A stretch of DNA of 34,747 nucleotides from Lachnospiraceae bacterium (GCA_029071325.1 JAIEAP010000006.1:1-34747), one strand, 5' to 3'; shown: positions 6,525 to 13,509, counted from the first letter of the stretch. The notes: generated by a model not told the origin, from the letters alone. Numbers and translations: made by a program.

Positions 6525-6956
6525 TCACCCGAAAAGTAGCCGCAAGGCTGCTTTTTCTTTATATATAAGCAGTGATATTTTAATTTTCACTGCGACTATG
6601 TTCCTGTATAAAAGATAGAATATCTGTTTTTTTAATCCTAATTCTGTCATCACGCTTATATAATTATGGCAAAAACGCTTTATCTTTTGAATGCGTTTCT
6701 TTTGAATGAGAACGCTATCTGATGTGACACAATAATTCCTTTTCCCTTGTGTAAAAATCAAACCATCCTGATTTATCAACCTATATGATCTTGCAACGGT
6801 GTTGATATTTAGGCGCAGTATAGCCGCCATACTGCGGATGGACGGGATATTCTCTCCGGGCAACAACCTACTGCTGAGAATACTGTATCGAAGTTTATGA
6901 GTTAATTGTATGTAAATTGGAGTTTTTTCGTTAAAAGTCCATTCCGTATAATCCAT
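6525..6956 (-). CDS. YtrA-subfamily GntR regulator with probable frameshift
   Basis: The open frame gives 143 residues. Residues 1-75 are a GntR winged helix: TPIYIQLTHKLRYSILSSRLLPGENIPSIRSMA, LRLNINTVARSYRLINQDGLI and TQGKRNY. The natural YtrA C-terminus is a short helix. Adding one A in the A7 run (complement of 6627-6633) would give GLKKTDILSFIQEHSRSEN and a stop at 6580, 125 residues in all, a family-typical end. In the current frame the protein instead runs into the terminator at 6532-6555. It follows the lone receiver gene by 30 bp and probably regulates this ABC operon. Confidence 0.75.
   Translation of the reverse strand: MDYTEWTFNEKTPIYIQLTHKLRYSILSSRLLPGENIPSIRSMAAILRLNINTVARSYRLINQDGLIFTQGKRNYCVTSDSVLIQKKRIQKIKRFCHNYISVMTELGLKKQIFYLLYRNIVAVKIKISLLIYKEKAALRLLFG
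6532..6555 (-). terminator. Terminator of the ABC/regulator operon
   Basis: On the minus strand AAAAGCAGCC and GGCTACTTTT pair with one mismatch around a TTGC loop. It lies 25 bp past the restored gntR stop, which supports the frameshift interpretation. Confidence 0.6.
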
Positions 6957-6986
6957 TTCTTATTTCCTAAACAACTCATTTCTTTT

Positions 6987-7328
6987 CTATATCATAGCTC
7001 TGATTTTATTTAGAAACTCACGCTCTGTTTTCTCGCAAAAAGTTATACCGTACAAATCAGCTTTTCTTGAAAGATGACTGCCATCGTCAGCGGACATAAG
7101 CATAAATGGAACAGAGATATTCATTTCCTTGCAAGATTGCAGTAAATCTAAGCCTGTTCCGTCCCGCATATTATAATCGGAACAAATCAGATCAACAGAA
7201 GATGTTTCCAGCTTTTTCAATGCGTCATTAACGCCGAATGATTCCAAAACCTCAAATTCTTTTCTCAACGATTCCGCTAATATGCATCTGAATGTTTCGT
7301 CATCATCTACAATTAAAATTTGTTTCAA
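6987..7328 (-). CDS. Stand-alone receiver domain (CheY-like response regulator)
   Basis: A 113-residue protein consisting only of a receiver domain. The acidic pair is D8-D9, the phosphoacceptor D51 (DLICSDYNM), the Ser/Thr switch about S79 and the conserved Lys about K100, which lacks the usual following Pro. It appears to start with TTG after GAGGTG. It lies in the ABC transporter operon between a small membrane protein gene and gntR. Without an output domain it may act as a phosphate sink or bind a partner protein. Its link to the divergent kinase is inference. Confidence 0.8.
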   Translation of the reverse strand: MKQILIVDDDETFRCILAESLRKEFEVLESFGVNDALKKLETSSVDLICSDYNMRDGTGLDLLQSCKEMNISVPFMLMSADDGSHLSRKADLYGITFCEKTEREFLNKIRAMI

Positions 7329-7352
7329 AATAGCACCTCACCTTCTACTGAA

Positions 7353-7526
7353 TCATTGATTTTCGTATTTGTCACCCCAACGAATAATTCGATCCATAAT
7401 TTTATAAATGCAATAAATAAGCATTGCGAAAATGCCTGTGGGTATCAGTAATATCCCTATAAAGATACCGCCGATACCCATTACGGCATATACTATAAAT
7501 TTTCTACATCTCTTAGTTTTCCACAT
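7353..7526 (-). CDS. 57-residue membrane protein in the ABC operon
   Basis: ATG at 7526 begins MWKTKRCRKFIVYAVMGIGG and the frame ends with TGA at 7353. A basic N-terminus precedes one long or two short hydrophobic helices (residues 10-45), and the tail is charged (RIIRWGDKYENQ). Its first 14 bases overlap the end of the lipoprotein gene in another frame, typical of translational coupling. The receiver gene follows 24 bp later. I do not recognise the family. Confidence 0.65.
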   Translation of the reverse strand: MWKTKRCRKFIVYAVMGIGGIFIGILLIPTGIFAMLIYCIYKIMDRIIRWGDKYENQ

Positions 7527-8013
7527 CTTTGACAGTCAGTTCAAGGTTTCCGATGAAGTTTTCACCTTTAAGAACGATGTAATTATCGCCGGAGGATATG
7601 GTATACTCTTTCGTATCTTCCGAACTATCACCCGCAACCGAATATTCATTGTTACCAGCAATCCAATTCAGCTCCGCAGTTCCGTCCTCTATGGTAAGTT
7701 TATAAGTCACTTGTAGGTGATTGCCGTTTTCACGCTCTAAAGCAGTTCCACCAAAGATAAATTCTTTTCCATTAAATCCGTCATAGGCAGCCGAATAAGT
7801 ACCTGTATAGGCGTCAACGCCTTCTTCTTTCTCACCCTGCAAATCTTTTTCTTTCGTTAATGCGTGTTTGCTGAAAGACTGCATCCAGCTATTCCAACCG
7901 TCAATAAGATTATCTTTCAAGTTGCCTTTATCGTGATTGGAACTACAGCCCGCAAAAGAAACTGTCAAACATAAAACCAAGAGCATAGAGATAAATGCTT
8001 TTGCTCTTTTCAT
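7513..8013 (-). CDS. Secreted lipoprotein of the peptide-resistance locus
   Basis: A 166-residue protein with a lipoprotein signal peptide: basic MKRAKAF, hydrophobic SMLLVLCLTVSF and lipobox FAGC with Cys at residue 22. The mature part is polar and probably mostly beta strands (EYTISSGDNYIVLKGENFIG). Lantibiotic immunity loci often pair LanFEG exporters with a membrane lipoprotein (LanI). Position in this operon suggests a similar accessory sensor or immunity role, but sequence kinship to a LanI family is not evident. Confidence 0.75.
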   Translation of the reverse strand: MKRAKAFISMLLVLCLTVSFAGCSSNHDKGNLKDNLIDGWNSWMQSFSKHALTKEKDLQGEKEEGVDAYTGTYSAAYDGFNGKEFIFGGTALERENGNHLQVTYKLTIEDGTAELNWIAGNNEYSVAGDSSEDTKEYTISSGDNYIVLKGENFIGNLELTVKDVEN

Positions 8014-8029
8014 AGTCTGTATGATCTCC

Positions 8030-8314
8030 TTACATGATTTTCGGTAAAACCATCATTCCAAATGCTGCGACACCCGCAACAGCATAAAGACTGTTTACAA
8101 TCAAACAGACTTTCATCAAATTGTTTTGAGCCTTTGCCTTGATATAGGAAATGATGGTTAATACTCCGCTGAAAATCATAAACGCAGCGTAGCAGGCAAT
8201 CATAATCTCAGCGACAGGCGATTCTAACGCCCAGTCAAAAGTTCTAAGCGGGAGAATTGTCCACGGGATAAAAAGCATAATGGTGCTGACAGCGGTTAAA
8301 ATTTTGTTTTTCAT
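8030..8314 (-). CDS. Small three-helix membrane protein
   Basis: A 94-residue protein with about three hydrophobic segments (residues 5-22, 33-58, 67-90). It lies between the second permease gene (5 bp away) and the lipoprotein gene (16 bp) on the same strand. It is probably a membrane accessory to the exporter. No family is recognised. Confidence 0.65.
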   Translation of the reverse strand: MKNKILTAVSTIMLFIPWTILPLRTFDWALESPVAEIMIACYAAFMIFSGVLTIISYIKAKAQNNLMKVCLIVNSLYAVAGVAAFGMMVLPKIM

Positions 8315-8319
8315 AATAA

Positions 8320-9090
8320 TTATCTCCTTTCAGCCTGCCCGAAACGAAGGCAGGAAATGCCTAAACATAAAATTGTTATAACAATGGCAACAGGTATCCA
8401 CGGGATTAGTTCAACCTGAGCTGTATCAAGATTGGTTGCAAGTTTTCCGTATTCCGATGTGATAACGAAGAACGGATACGACATTGGATAGGCAAACCAC
8501 GCCTTTGTATTGATCATCAATACCGATGGCACTATCGAAGCCAATCCGATACCGATAGAAAAAATCGGTGTCTGAATACAGACTGATAACATCCAAAAGA
8601 ATGCAATCATCGGTATTGCGGACAGAAATATGAAGCCAATCTCTTTTAGAACAAACAACGGCGGTAATATAAAACTATAATCTTGTGTCCCCGAACTGAT
8701 AGCGGCGCTGATGTAGTACATACCTGTCATCATTAAAATTTGTGTTGCCGCCAGCGTAAGCAATACAACAAACTTAGCTATACAAAGTATGGCTGTGCTG
8801 ATCGGCAAGGAAAGCATTTTCAAAATGCCCTTGTTTGCCCTTTCTGTTTGGCTTAAAAGAACTGTTCCTACTACCATACTTGCAGGGAACATAAACCACG
8901 CCATTCCTATAAAGCCTTGAATAAAAAAATTGTTTTCCGGCGAAATTCCTTCCGCCTGCATACCGAAATTCATTTTTGCATTCAAGATAGAAGGTATCCA
9001 CAGAATAACGGCAGCGACCGCAAAAATCAAAAGGATCTTAGATCGGCGGATTTTTTTGAACTCTACGCCGATAAGTGTTAAAAAGTTCAT
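8320..9090 (-). CDS. ABC-2 permease, LanE/LanG type (lantibiotic protection)
   Basis: A 256-residue permease with about six transmembrane helices, starting MNFLTLIGVEFKKIRRSKILLIF, the amphipathic elbow typical of LanE/LanG and CprB/CprC permeases. It overlaps the upstream permease gene by 4 bases (ATGA). With the partner permease and ATPase it would move peptide antibiotics away from the membrane. The ABC-2 family is secure; peptide specificity rests on the gene set. Confidence 0.82.
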   Translation of the reverse strand: MNFLTLIGVEFKKIRRSKILLIFAVAAVILWIPSILNAKMNFGMQAEGISPENNFFIQGFIGMAWFMFPASMVVGTVLLSQTERANKGILKMLSLPISTAILCIAKFVVLLTLAATQILMMTGMYYISAAISSGTQDYSFILPPLFVLKEIGFIFLSAIPMIAFFWMLSVCIQTPIFSIGIGLASIVPSVLMINTKAWFAYPMSYPFFVITSEYGKLATNLDTAQVELIPWIPVAIVITILCLGISCLRFGQAERR

Positions 9091-9809
9091 TCAAACGCCC
9101 TCCTTATCTTTACAAACGCTAACTGCGCTAAACCAAGAACGGCAAGCTCGGCGATTGCTGCATAGATATAATGCATTGCCTGTGTTACATCTGTACTCGC
9201 AAATACCCGAAAAGGCATTGCAAAGGGAAAGAGTGAAAGTGCAAAGTTACTTGTCTGCAGCATAGTTGCAGTAAACACGCATACTATACCGATTCCAAGC
9301 GACACCCACATATTCTTACAGGCTTCCGAAATAAGAAGCGACAAAATCACACAGGGTAACATGAGCAGAAATGAATACCCAAAATATTTGCATAGTTCAC
9401 CCAAAAAGCCATTTCCGATTTCAAACCAATGGTAGGTGCAAAATGCGACTGCTCCCGCTTCTATTACAAGCACTAAAAGGCTCATAAAAATCGTTAAAAC
9501 TGCTTTGCCAAAGAAAATTGAGCTTTCTCTAATAGGTAAGGATTTCATTTTTTGCATAGCATTGTCGGCATATTCAGTATGATATAAAAGGCAGGCTCCG
9601 GCTACAACGAGCAGAACATTTAGCATTGTCATCATCTGCCAATTTGCGTCAAGCAGAATTTGTATCGGATTGGCCGACAGGTTAAGATACATTTCCGAAC
9701 GGACTGCCATGTTGATAACAGGAACAGCCGCAGCTAAAATACCACCGCCGAAGAATGCCGGTAAAAAGCCAGTCCGTTTTACCTTTTTACATTCCAAAAA
9801 AACGCTCAT
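9087..9809 (-). CDS. ABC-2 permease, LanE/LanG type (lantibiotic protection)
   Basis: A 240-residue permease with about six helices, starting MSVFLECKKVKRTGFLPAFF. It contains the stretch EYADNAMQKMKSLPIRESSIFFGKA, a family-like cytoplasmic loop also mirrored in the second permease (ERANKGILKMLSLPISTAILCIAKF). It overlaps the ATPase gene by 4 bases and the next permease by 4 bases. The two permeases are probably ancient paralogues forming a heterodimer. Confidence 0.82.
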   Translation of the reverse strand: MSVFLECKKVKRTGFLPAFFGGGILAAAVPVINMAVRSEMYLNLSANPIQILLDANWQMMTMLNVLLVVAGACLLYHTEYADNAMQKMKSLPIRESSIFFGKAVLTIFMSLLVLVIEAGAVAFCTYHWFEIGNGFLGELCKYFGYSFLLMLPCVILSLLISEACKNMWVSLGIGIVCVFTATMLQTSNFALSLFPFAMPFRVFASTDVTQAMHYIYAAIAELAVLGLAQLAFVKIRRAFE

Positions 9810-10561
9810 CGCACCGCACCCCTTTGTCTGTTATCAGCGTCAATCAAAGCAAGGAATGTATCCTCCAGATTATCTGTAGGATAGCCCTTTGAAGCTGCGC
9901 TGAATTTAAGCCGGTCGAGCGTTCCCTCAAACAACAAATGACCGTGATTCAATATACCTATGGTATCAGCCATCAGTTCAATTTCGGACAGCAAATGCGA
10001 CGATACCAAAACAGTACAATTAAACTTCTCCGGTAAAGAACGAATCAACGTTCTGATTTCATGGATACCGACAGGATCAAGTCCGTTTGTCGGCTCGTCT
10101 AAAATCAAAATTGGCGGCTTTCCGATCAAAGCACTTGCAAGACCTAACCTCTGCTTCATTCCAAGAGAATATTTCTTGGCAAGCCGTTTCTTAAACTGCG
10201 TCAGTCCTACAATTTCAAGAGCTTCCGCTACGGAAGATTTCGGAAGTCCCAATATTTTACGGATAATTTCGAGATTTTCTTCACCGCTTAAATTTCCGTA
10301 AAAAGCGGGAGCTTCAATAAACGAGCCGATTTCTTTCAAAATCTGCACTCTGTTATCGGGATACTTTTTTCCGTCAATCACAAATGAACCGCTTGTCGGT
10401 TTGGTAAGTCCCAAAAACATTTTCATTGTAGTGGATTTTCCTGCACCGTTCGGACCGAGAAAGCCATAGACAGCACCTTTCGGAATATGCAGATCAATAC
10501 CCGAAACTGCGGTAAAATCAGCATACGATTTCGTTAAATTTTTGGTTTCAATGATATTCAT
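9806..10561 (-). CDS. ABC transporter ATPase, LanF/CprA type
   Basis: A 251-residue nucleotide-binding subunit. Walker A GPNGAGKST is at residues 36-44, the signature is SLGMKQR (132-138) instead of LSGGQ as in LanF-type ATPases, and Walker B with the catalytic Glu is ILILDEP (151-157). The switch His is in SSHLLSE. A C-terminal extension contacts the permeases. It is the first gene of the operon behind a weak promoter with upstream direct repeats. It powers export or expulsion of lantibiotic or bacitracin-like peptides by analogy with CprABC and NisFEG. Confidence 0.88.
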   Translation of the reverse strand: MNIIETKNLTKSYADFTAVSGIDLHIPKGAVYGFLGPNGAGKSTTMKMFLGLTKPTSGSFVIDGKKYPDNRVQILKEIGSFIEAPAFYGNLSGEENLEIIRKILGLPKSSVAEALEIVGLTQFKKRLAKKYSLGMKQRLGLASALIGKPPILILDEPTNGLDPVGIHEIRTLIRSLPEKFNCTVLVSSHLLSEIELMADTIGILNHGHLLFEGTLDRLKFSAASKGYPTDNLEDTFLALIDADNRQRGAVR

Positions 10562-10593
10562 TGTGTTTGCTCCTTTCTTATCATCGCAAGTAC

Positions 10594-10622
10594 ATTGTAG
10601 CTTACGGGCCTTGTGCTAACCT
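10594..10622 (-). promoter_or_regulatory. Weak promoter of the ABC operon
   Basis: On the minus strand TACAAT (10594-10599) is preceded at 17 bp by AGGTTA (10617-10622), a poor -35. A poor -35 with an upstream direct repeat is characteristic of promoters that need an activator. Confidence 0.5.
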
Positions 10623-10630
10623 TCTCGTGT

Positions 10631-10651
10631 CCTTACATTTACCTTACATTT
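10631..10651. promoter_or_regulatory. Tandem direct repeat, candidate OmpR-type regulator site
   Basis: CCTTACATTT occurs twice (10631-10640 and 10642-10651), 11 bp apart, one helical turn. OmpR/PhoB-type regulators bind such tandem repeats as dimers. The site ends 8 bp from the -35 of the ABC operon and 10 bp from the -35 of the regulator gene. It could therefore control both directions. Confidence 0.65.
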
Positions 10652-10661
10652 CATCGCACAT

Positions 10662-10690
10662 TAGAAAATGACACATTTCTATGTTATAAT
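10662..10690 (+). promoter_or_regulatory. Promoter of the response regulator-kinase operon
   Basis: TAGAAA (10662-10667) and a perfect TATAAT (10685-10690) are spaced 17 bp. AAAGGAG follows at 10700-10706 before the start codon. Confidence 0.65.
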
Positions 10691-10713
10691 AGAAAGCATA
10701 AAGGAGTAGACCT

Positions 10714-11418
10714 ATGAACTTTGATTACTTAAAACAAAAACGCATTCTGCTTGTGGATGATGAGCAGGAGCTTTTAGATATGGTTGTATCTATCTTGAAT
10801 GAAGATGGATTTCAGAATATAAAAACAGCAAAGACCGTAAAAGAAGCAATCGCTGTTTCTGAAGTCTATCAACCTGAGTTCGCAATTCTCGATGTAATGC
10901 TTCCTGACGGTAATGGATTTGATCTGATGGAACGGCTTAAAAAAGCGGCTGATTATCCCGTACTGTTTTTAACTGCCCGTGGCGAGGATGACGATAAGTT
11001 TCGTGGCTTTGGTCTTGGTGCGGACGATTACATGGTAAAACCTTTTTTACCAAAGGAGCTTTTGTTCCGTGTGAGCGCCATTCTTCGCAGAAGTTATAAA
11101 AGCGAAAATCCACTTGTGAAACTGCATAACAGCGAAATTGACTTTGAGCGTGCAGAGGTCATCAAGAACGGAGAACATCTTGCGCTTACGGCAAAAGAAC
11201 ACGATATTCTCACTGCTTTATATCGAAACGCAGGACGAATCGTTACGATTGACGCACTGTGTGAAGCGGCTTGGGGCGATAATCCTTTCGGCTATGAAAA
11301 CTCGCTGATGGCACATATCCGCCGTATCAGAGAAAAAATTGAAGCAAGACCATCTCAGCCTGTTTCTCTGATAACGATTAAAGGACTTGGATATAAACTC
11401 GTTGTGGAGGGCAAATGA
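10714..11418 (+). CDS. OmpR/PhoB-type response regulator, CprR-like
   Basis: A 234-residue DNA-binding regulator. The receiver holds D15-D16, phosphoacceptor D60 (EFAILDVMLPDGNG) and the switch Lys in DDYMVKPF. The C-terminal winged helix (about 135-232) includes LTAKEHDILTALYRNAGRIVT and SLMAHIRRIREKIE. It is encoded divergently from the ABC operon and 1 bp ahead of the kinase gene. In related loci the regulator activates the transporter genes when peptide antibiotics are sensed. Confidence 0.88.
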   Translation: MNFDYLKQKRILLVDDEQELLDMVVSILNEDGFQNIKTAKTVKEAIAVSEVYQPEFAILDVMLPDGNGFDLMERLKKAADYPVLFLTARGEDDDKFRGFGLGADDYMVKPFLPKELLFRVSAILRRSYKSENPLVKLHNSEIDFERAEVIKNGEHLALTAKEHDILTALYRNAGRIVTIDALCEAAWGDNPFGYENSLMAHIRRIREKIEARPSQPVSLITIKGLGYKLVVEGK

Positions 11419-11419
11419 T

Positions 11420-12811
11420 ATGAAAAGCGTACCGAAACTAATACGGCGTTTTGTTGGTATTATGCTCTTGTCCTCGGTGCTGCTCATTATTCTGAATTTT
11501 GCCTTATTAGGGACATATATGCTCAAGCAAGCACCAAATGGTTCTCCTTGGACAACGGCACAGAAAGTTGCTGATCATTTATACCAAAATGAAAATGGGT
11601 ATGTTTTAGGCGAAGATACAGCGATTGAACTTCAAAATACGAATGCATGGGCAATTTTTATTGATAACACAACAATGAAAGTTATATGGCAGACGGATAA
11701 TCTTCCCGAAACCGTACCTATGTCATACACCGTTTCAGATGTGGCGAGCCTTACCCGTGGCTATATAGACGGATACCCTACATTTACAGGAGAGGCAGAA
11801 AGCGGACTTGTGGTGCTCGGCTATCCGAAAGACAGCTTTTGGAAGCATATGTGGCCGAGTTGGGATTATAATTTTATTGCCAACTTGCCCAAAACGGTTC
11901 TTTCTGTATTAGCAATCAATATAGCCTTGATTTTTATCATCTATGTAATTGCTAATTCCAAGCTGTTAAAATCCGTAAAACCGATTGTAGGCGGAATACA
12001 GGCTTTGTCTACAAACGAAGAAGTCCATATCAGGGAAAAAGGGCTTTTGTCCGAGCTTGCGATAAACATTAACAAGACCTCAGATATTTTGCAAACGCAA
12101 AGCACACAGCTCCGCAAAAGAGAAACCGCAAGAGCAAATTGGATTGCAGGGGTATCCCACGACATACGCACACCGCTATCAATGGTAATGGGTTATGCCG
12201 GACAGTTAGAAAGTGATATGCAGCTATCAGAAGATAACCGCAAAAAGGCTGCGGTCATTGTAAAGCAAAGTAATCGAATGAGGAACTTAATTAACGACTT
12301 GAACCTTGCTTCTAAGTTGGAATATAATATGCAGCCGATCAATCCTGAAAAGCAAAATCTAATTGCTGTTATCCGTCAGGTTGTGGTCGATTTTATCAAT
12401 ATGAATATTGATGAAAAGTATACGATTGAATGGGAAACGGACGAAAGCTTAACCTCTTGTCCCGTATATATTGACAAAGACTTAATCAAACGAGCAGTAA
12501 GCAATCTAATCCAAAACAGTATGAATCATAACGAGCAGGGCTGTCATATCGTTGTTCGTGTTATGGCTGAAGATAATATTTATACGGTTGTCGTTGCCGA
12601 TGATGGTATGGGTGCGACAGATGAACAGATAGAAAAACTCAATTATTCTCCGCATTATATGGTTTGCGACGAAAAAACATCCGAGCAACGGCACGGTTTA
12701 GGCTTGCTCATCGTCAAACAAATCGTATTTGCACACAGCGGAAAAATGCTGATAAAGCATAGTGAATATGGTGGCTTTGAGGTCGATCTGAGTTTGCCGA
12801 TGACTATGTAA
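11420..12811 (+). CDS. Sensor histidine kinase, CprK-like
   Basis: A 463-residue kinase. Transmembrane helices are at about residues 12-35 and 158-178, enclosing an extracellular domain of about 120 residues. HAMP-like and dimerisation parts precede the phospho-acceptor H247 (GVSHDIRTPLSMVMGY). The ATP-binding domain has the N box NLIQNSMNH, DDGMGA and HGLGLLIVKQI. The start at 11420 uses GGAGGG just upstream; a longer frame would overlap the regulator gene. The big extracellular sensor separates it from the loop-less BceS type. The likely signal is a cationic or lantibiotic peptide. Confidence 0.87.
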   Translation: MKSVPKLIRRFVGIMLLSSVLLIILNFALLGTYMLKQAPNGSPWTTAQKVADHLYQNENGYVLGEDTAIELQNTNAWAIFIDNTTMKVIWQTDNLPETVPMSYTVSDVASLTRGYIDGYPTFTGEAESGLVVLGYPKDSFWKHMWPSWDYNFIANLPKTVLSVLAINIALIFIIYVIANSKLLKSVKPIVGGIQALSTNEEVHIREKGLLSELAININKTSDILQTQSTQLRKRETARANWIAGVSHDIRTPLSMVMGYAGQLESDMQLSEDNRKKAAVIVKQSNRMRNLINDLNLASKLEYNMQPINPEKQNLIAVIRQVVVDFINMNIDEKYTIEWETDESLTSCPVYIDKDLIKRAVSNLIQNSMNHNEQGCHIVVRVMAEDNIYTVVVADDGMGATDEQIEKLNYSPHYMVCDEKTSEQRHGLGLLIVKQIVFAHSGKMLIKHSEYGGFEVDLSLPMTM

Positions 12812-12814
12812 AAT

Positions 12815-12854
12815 AAAAGAGGAAACAGAAGGTAATTCCACTGTTTCCTCTTTT
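12815..12854 (+). terminator. Terminator of the two-component operon
   Basis: AAAAGAGGAAACAG (12815-12828) and CTGTTTCCTCTTTT (12841-12854) form a perfect 14-bp stem with a 12-base loop and terminal T run. Confidence 0.85.
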
Positions 12855-12885
12855 CGCGATTTATATTGAAGCAGATTAAGGGTTT

Positions 12886-13041
12886 CAGGGATTTTCCCTG
12901 ATAAGTTGCCTTTGTGGTATCACAAAGGCGATGCTTGCTGGTATATCGCATAGCATTTCCGCTTTGTTCGTATTTGAACAACCCGACAAAGGATATAGTT
13001 GTCCCTTGTTAGTAAATCTAATTTTTTGACGATGTTCGTCA
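12886..13041. repeat. Cluster of inverted repeats near the right att site
   Basis: Several perfect hairpins lie in series: CAGGGA-TTT-TCCCTG (12886-12900); GCCTTTGTG-GTAT-CACAAAGGC (12908-12929); GCGAT/ATCGC (12928-12949); TTGTTC-GTATTT-GAACAA near 12965-12982; TGACGA-TGT-TCGTCA (13027-13041). They sit in non-coding, decayed sequence between the kinase terminator and the tRNA end of the island. This might be an origin of transfer, recombinase arm sites or a structured RNA. Confidence 0.5.
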
Positions 13042-13069
13042 GCACAGGATAAATGGTATCTTCAATTTT
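12920..13069 (-). pseudogene. Decayed coding fragment
   Basis: On the minus strand 49 codons are open from after a TAA at 13070-13072 to a TGA at 12920-12922. The product contains IEDTIYPVLTNIVKKLDLLT and a basic VVQIRTKRKCYAIY stretch and looks protein-like, but there is no start codon or ribosome site. It is probably the 3' remnant of an element gene. No family is recognised. Confidence 0.3.
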
Positions 13070-13115
13070 TTATACGGGCGTCCCCGGCGCAAAATACTTG
13101 TTGATACGCTAAATT

Positions 13116-13285
13116 TTATTCTTCGCTTTCATAGTCGATTAGCAAATCGTCAATATCAAGCAGAAATTCCGTTATGAACTGTTTGATAGTTTCGGGATAG
13201 GGTTCAAGCACGTAAATTGCTGATGGATGTTTTACTGCCGTGTTATCCTGAAAATCGTGATAACAATAGTCTGAAAATAACAAAA
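13116..13285 (-). pseudogene. C-terminal fragment of an unknown element protein
   Basis: On the minus strand the frame reads through HDFQDNTAVKHPSAIYVLEP, then an ITEFLLDIDDLLIDYESEE end and a stop at 13116. The acidic C-terminus looks genuine, but the frame has no start. Upstream it runs through a hairpin and the tRNA-Ser repeat. It is most likely a remnant truncated by the att region. The family is unknown. Confidence 0.35.
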
Positions 13286-13308
13286 CGGCAGGAATTTTGT
13301 TCCTGCCG
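13286..13308 (-). terminator. Hairpin next to the right att site
   Basis: CGGCAGGAA-TTTTG-TTCCTGCCG is a perfect 9-bp stem. On the minus strand it is followed by TTTTG. It can act as an intrinsic terminator for transcription entering the island from the tRNA side. Confidence 0.55.
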
Positions 13309-13330
13309 TAAAAGTCGTTAGGGCATGGAA

Positions 13331-13361
13331 AAACCGCATAAACACTGAGTTTATGCGGTTT
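13331..13361 (-). terminator. Terminator of tRNA-Ser
   Basis: AAACCGCATAAA and TTTATGCGGTTT form a perfect 12-bp stem with a 7-base loop. On the minus strand the stem ends in a T run. It lies 9 bases beyond the tRNA 3' end, inside the island, so the element brought its own tRNA 3' half with a terminator. Confidence 0.8.
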
Positions 13362-13368
13362 CCCGATG

Positions 13369-13417
13369 ACGGAGATGGCGGGATTCGAACCCGCGTGCCC
13401 CGGAGGGCTAACGCATT
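13369..13417 (-). repeat. Attachment-site repeat within tRNA-Ser
   Basis: These 49 bp are identical to 5257-5305. They run from two bases past the tRNA discriminator into the anticodon loop. Beyond 13417 the two copies diverge at once, as expected for the limit of an attachment core. Confidence 0.9.
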
Positions 13418-13455
13418 TCGAGTGCGCCCCGTTATGACCACTTCGATACATCTCC
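13370..13455 (-). tRNA. tRNA-Ser, anticodon CGA
   Basis: The 86-nt minus-strand gene has the acceptor GGAGATG/CATCTCC with discriminator G, and an anticodon arm GCGCA-CTCGAAA-TGCGT giving CGA (reads UCG). It has the long variable arm of class II tRNAs (around AGCCCTCCGGGGCA) and the T arm GCGGG-TTCGAAT-CCCGC. CCA is not encoded. Its 3' half doubles as the attachment site of the adjacent island. Confidence 0.95.
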
Positions 13456-13466
13456 ACATAGATAAG

Positions 13467-13495
13467 ATAATACAATATTTTGCTCCGCTTGGCAA
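13467..13495 (-). promoter_or_regulatory. Promoter of tRNA-Ser
   Basis: On the minus strand TTGCCA (13490-13495) and TATTAT (13467-13472) are spaced 17 bp, 11 bp before the tRNA 5' end. Confidence 0.7.
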
Positions 13496-13509
13496 GTGCA
13501 AATCCCGCA

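Larger units (their letters stand above)
5257..13417. mobile_element. 8.1-kb integrated island in tRNA-Ser, CIME-like
   Basis: The segment is bounded by identical 49-bp direct repeats (5257-5305 and 13369-13417). The right one completes the intact tRNA-Ser(CGA); the left is a displaced tRNA 3' half. Inside are an integrase N-terminal stub, small Tn916-like regulatory genes, an antimicrobial-peptide resistance locus with a two-component system, and decayed coding fragments. No relaxase, type IV secretion gene or complete recombinase is present. It fits a cis-mobilizable element left over from decay of an integrative element; that reading is inference. Confidence 0.75.

Noticed and set aside
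5257-13417. SSV-type integrase split by integration into two parts
   Set aside because: The frame is continuous across the repeat, but the right-hand part has none of the R, HxxR and Tyr catalytic residues, so a partitioned working integrase is not supported.
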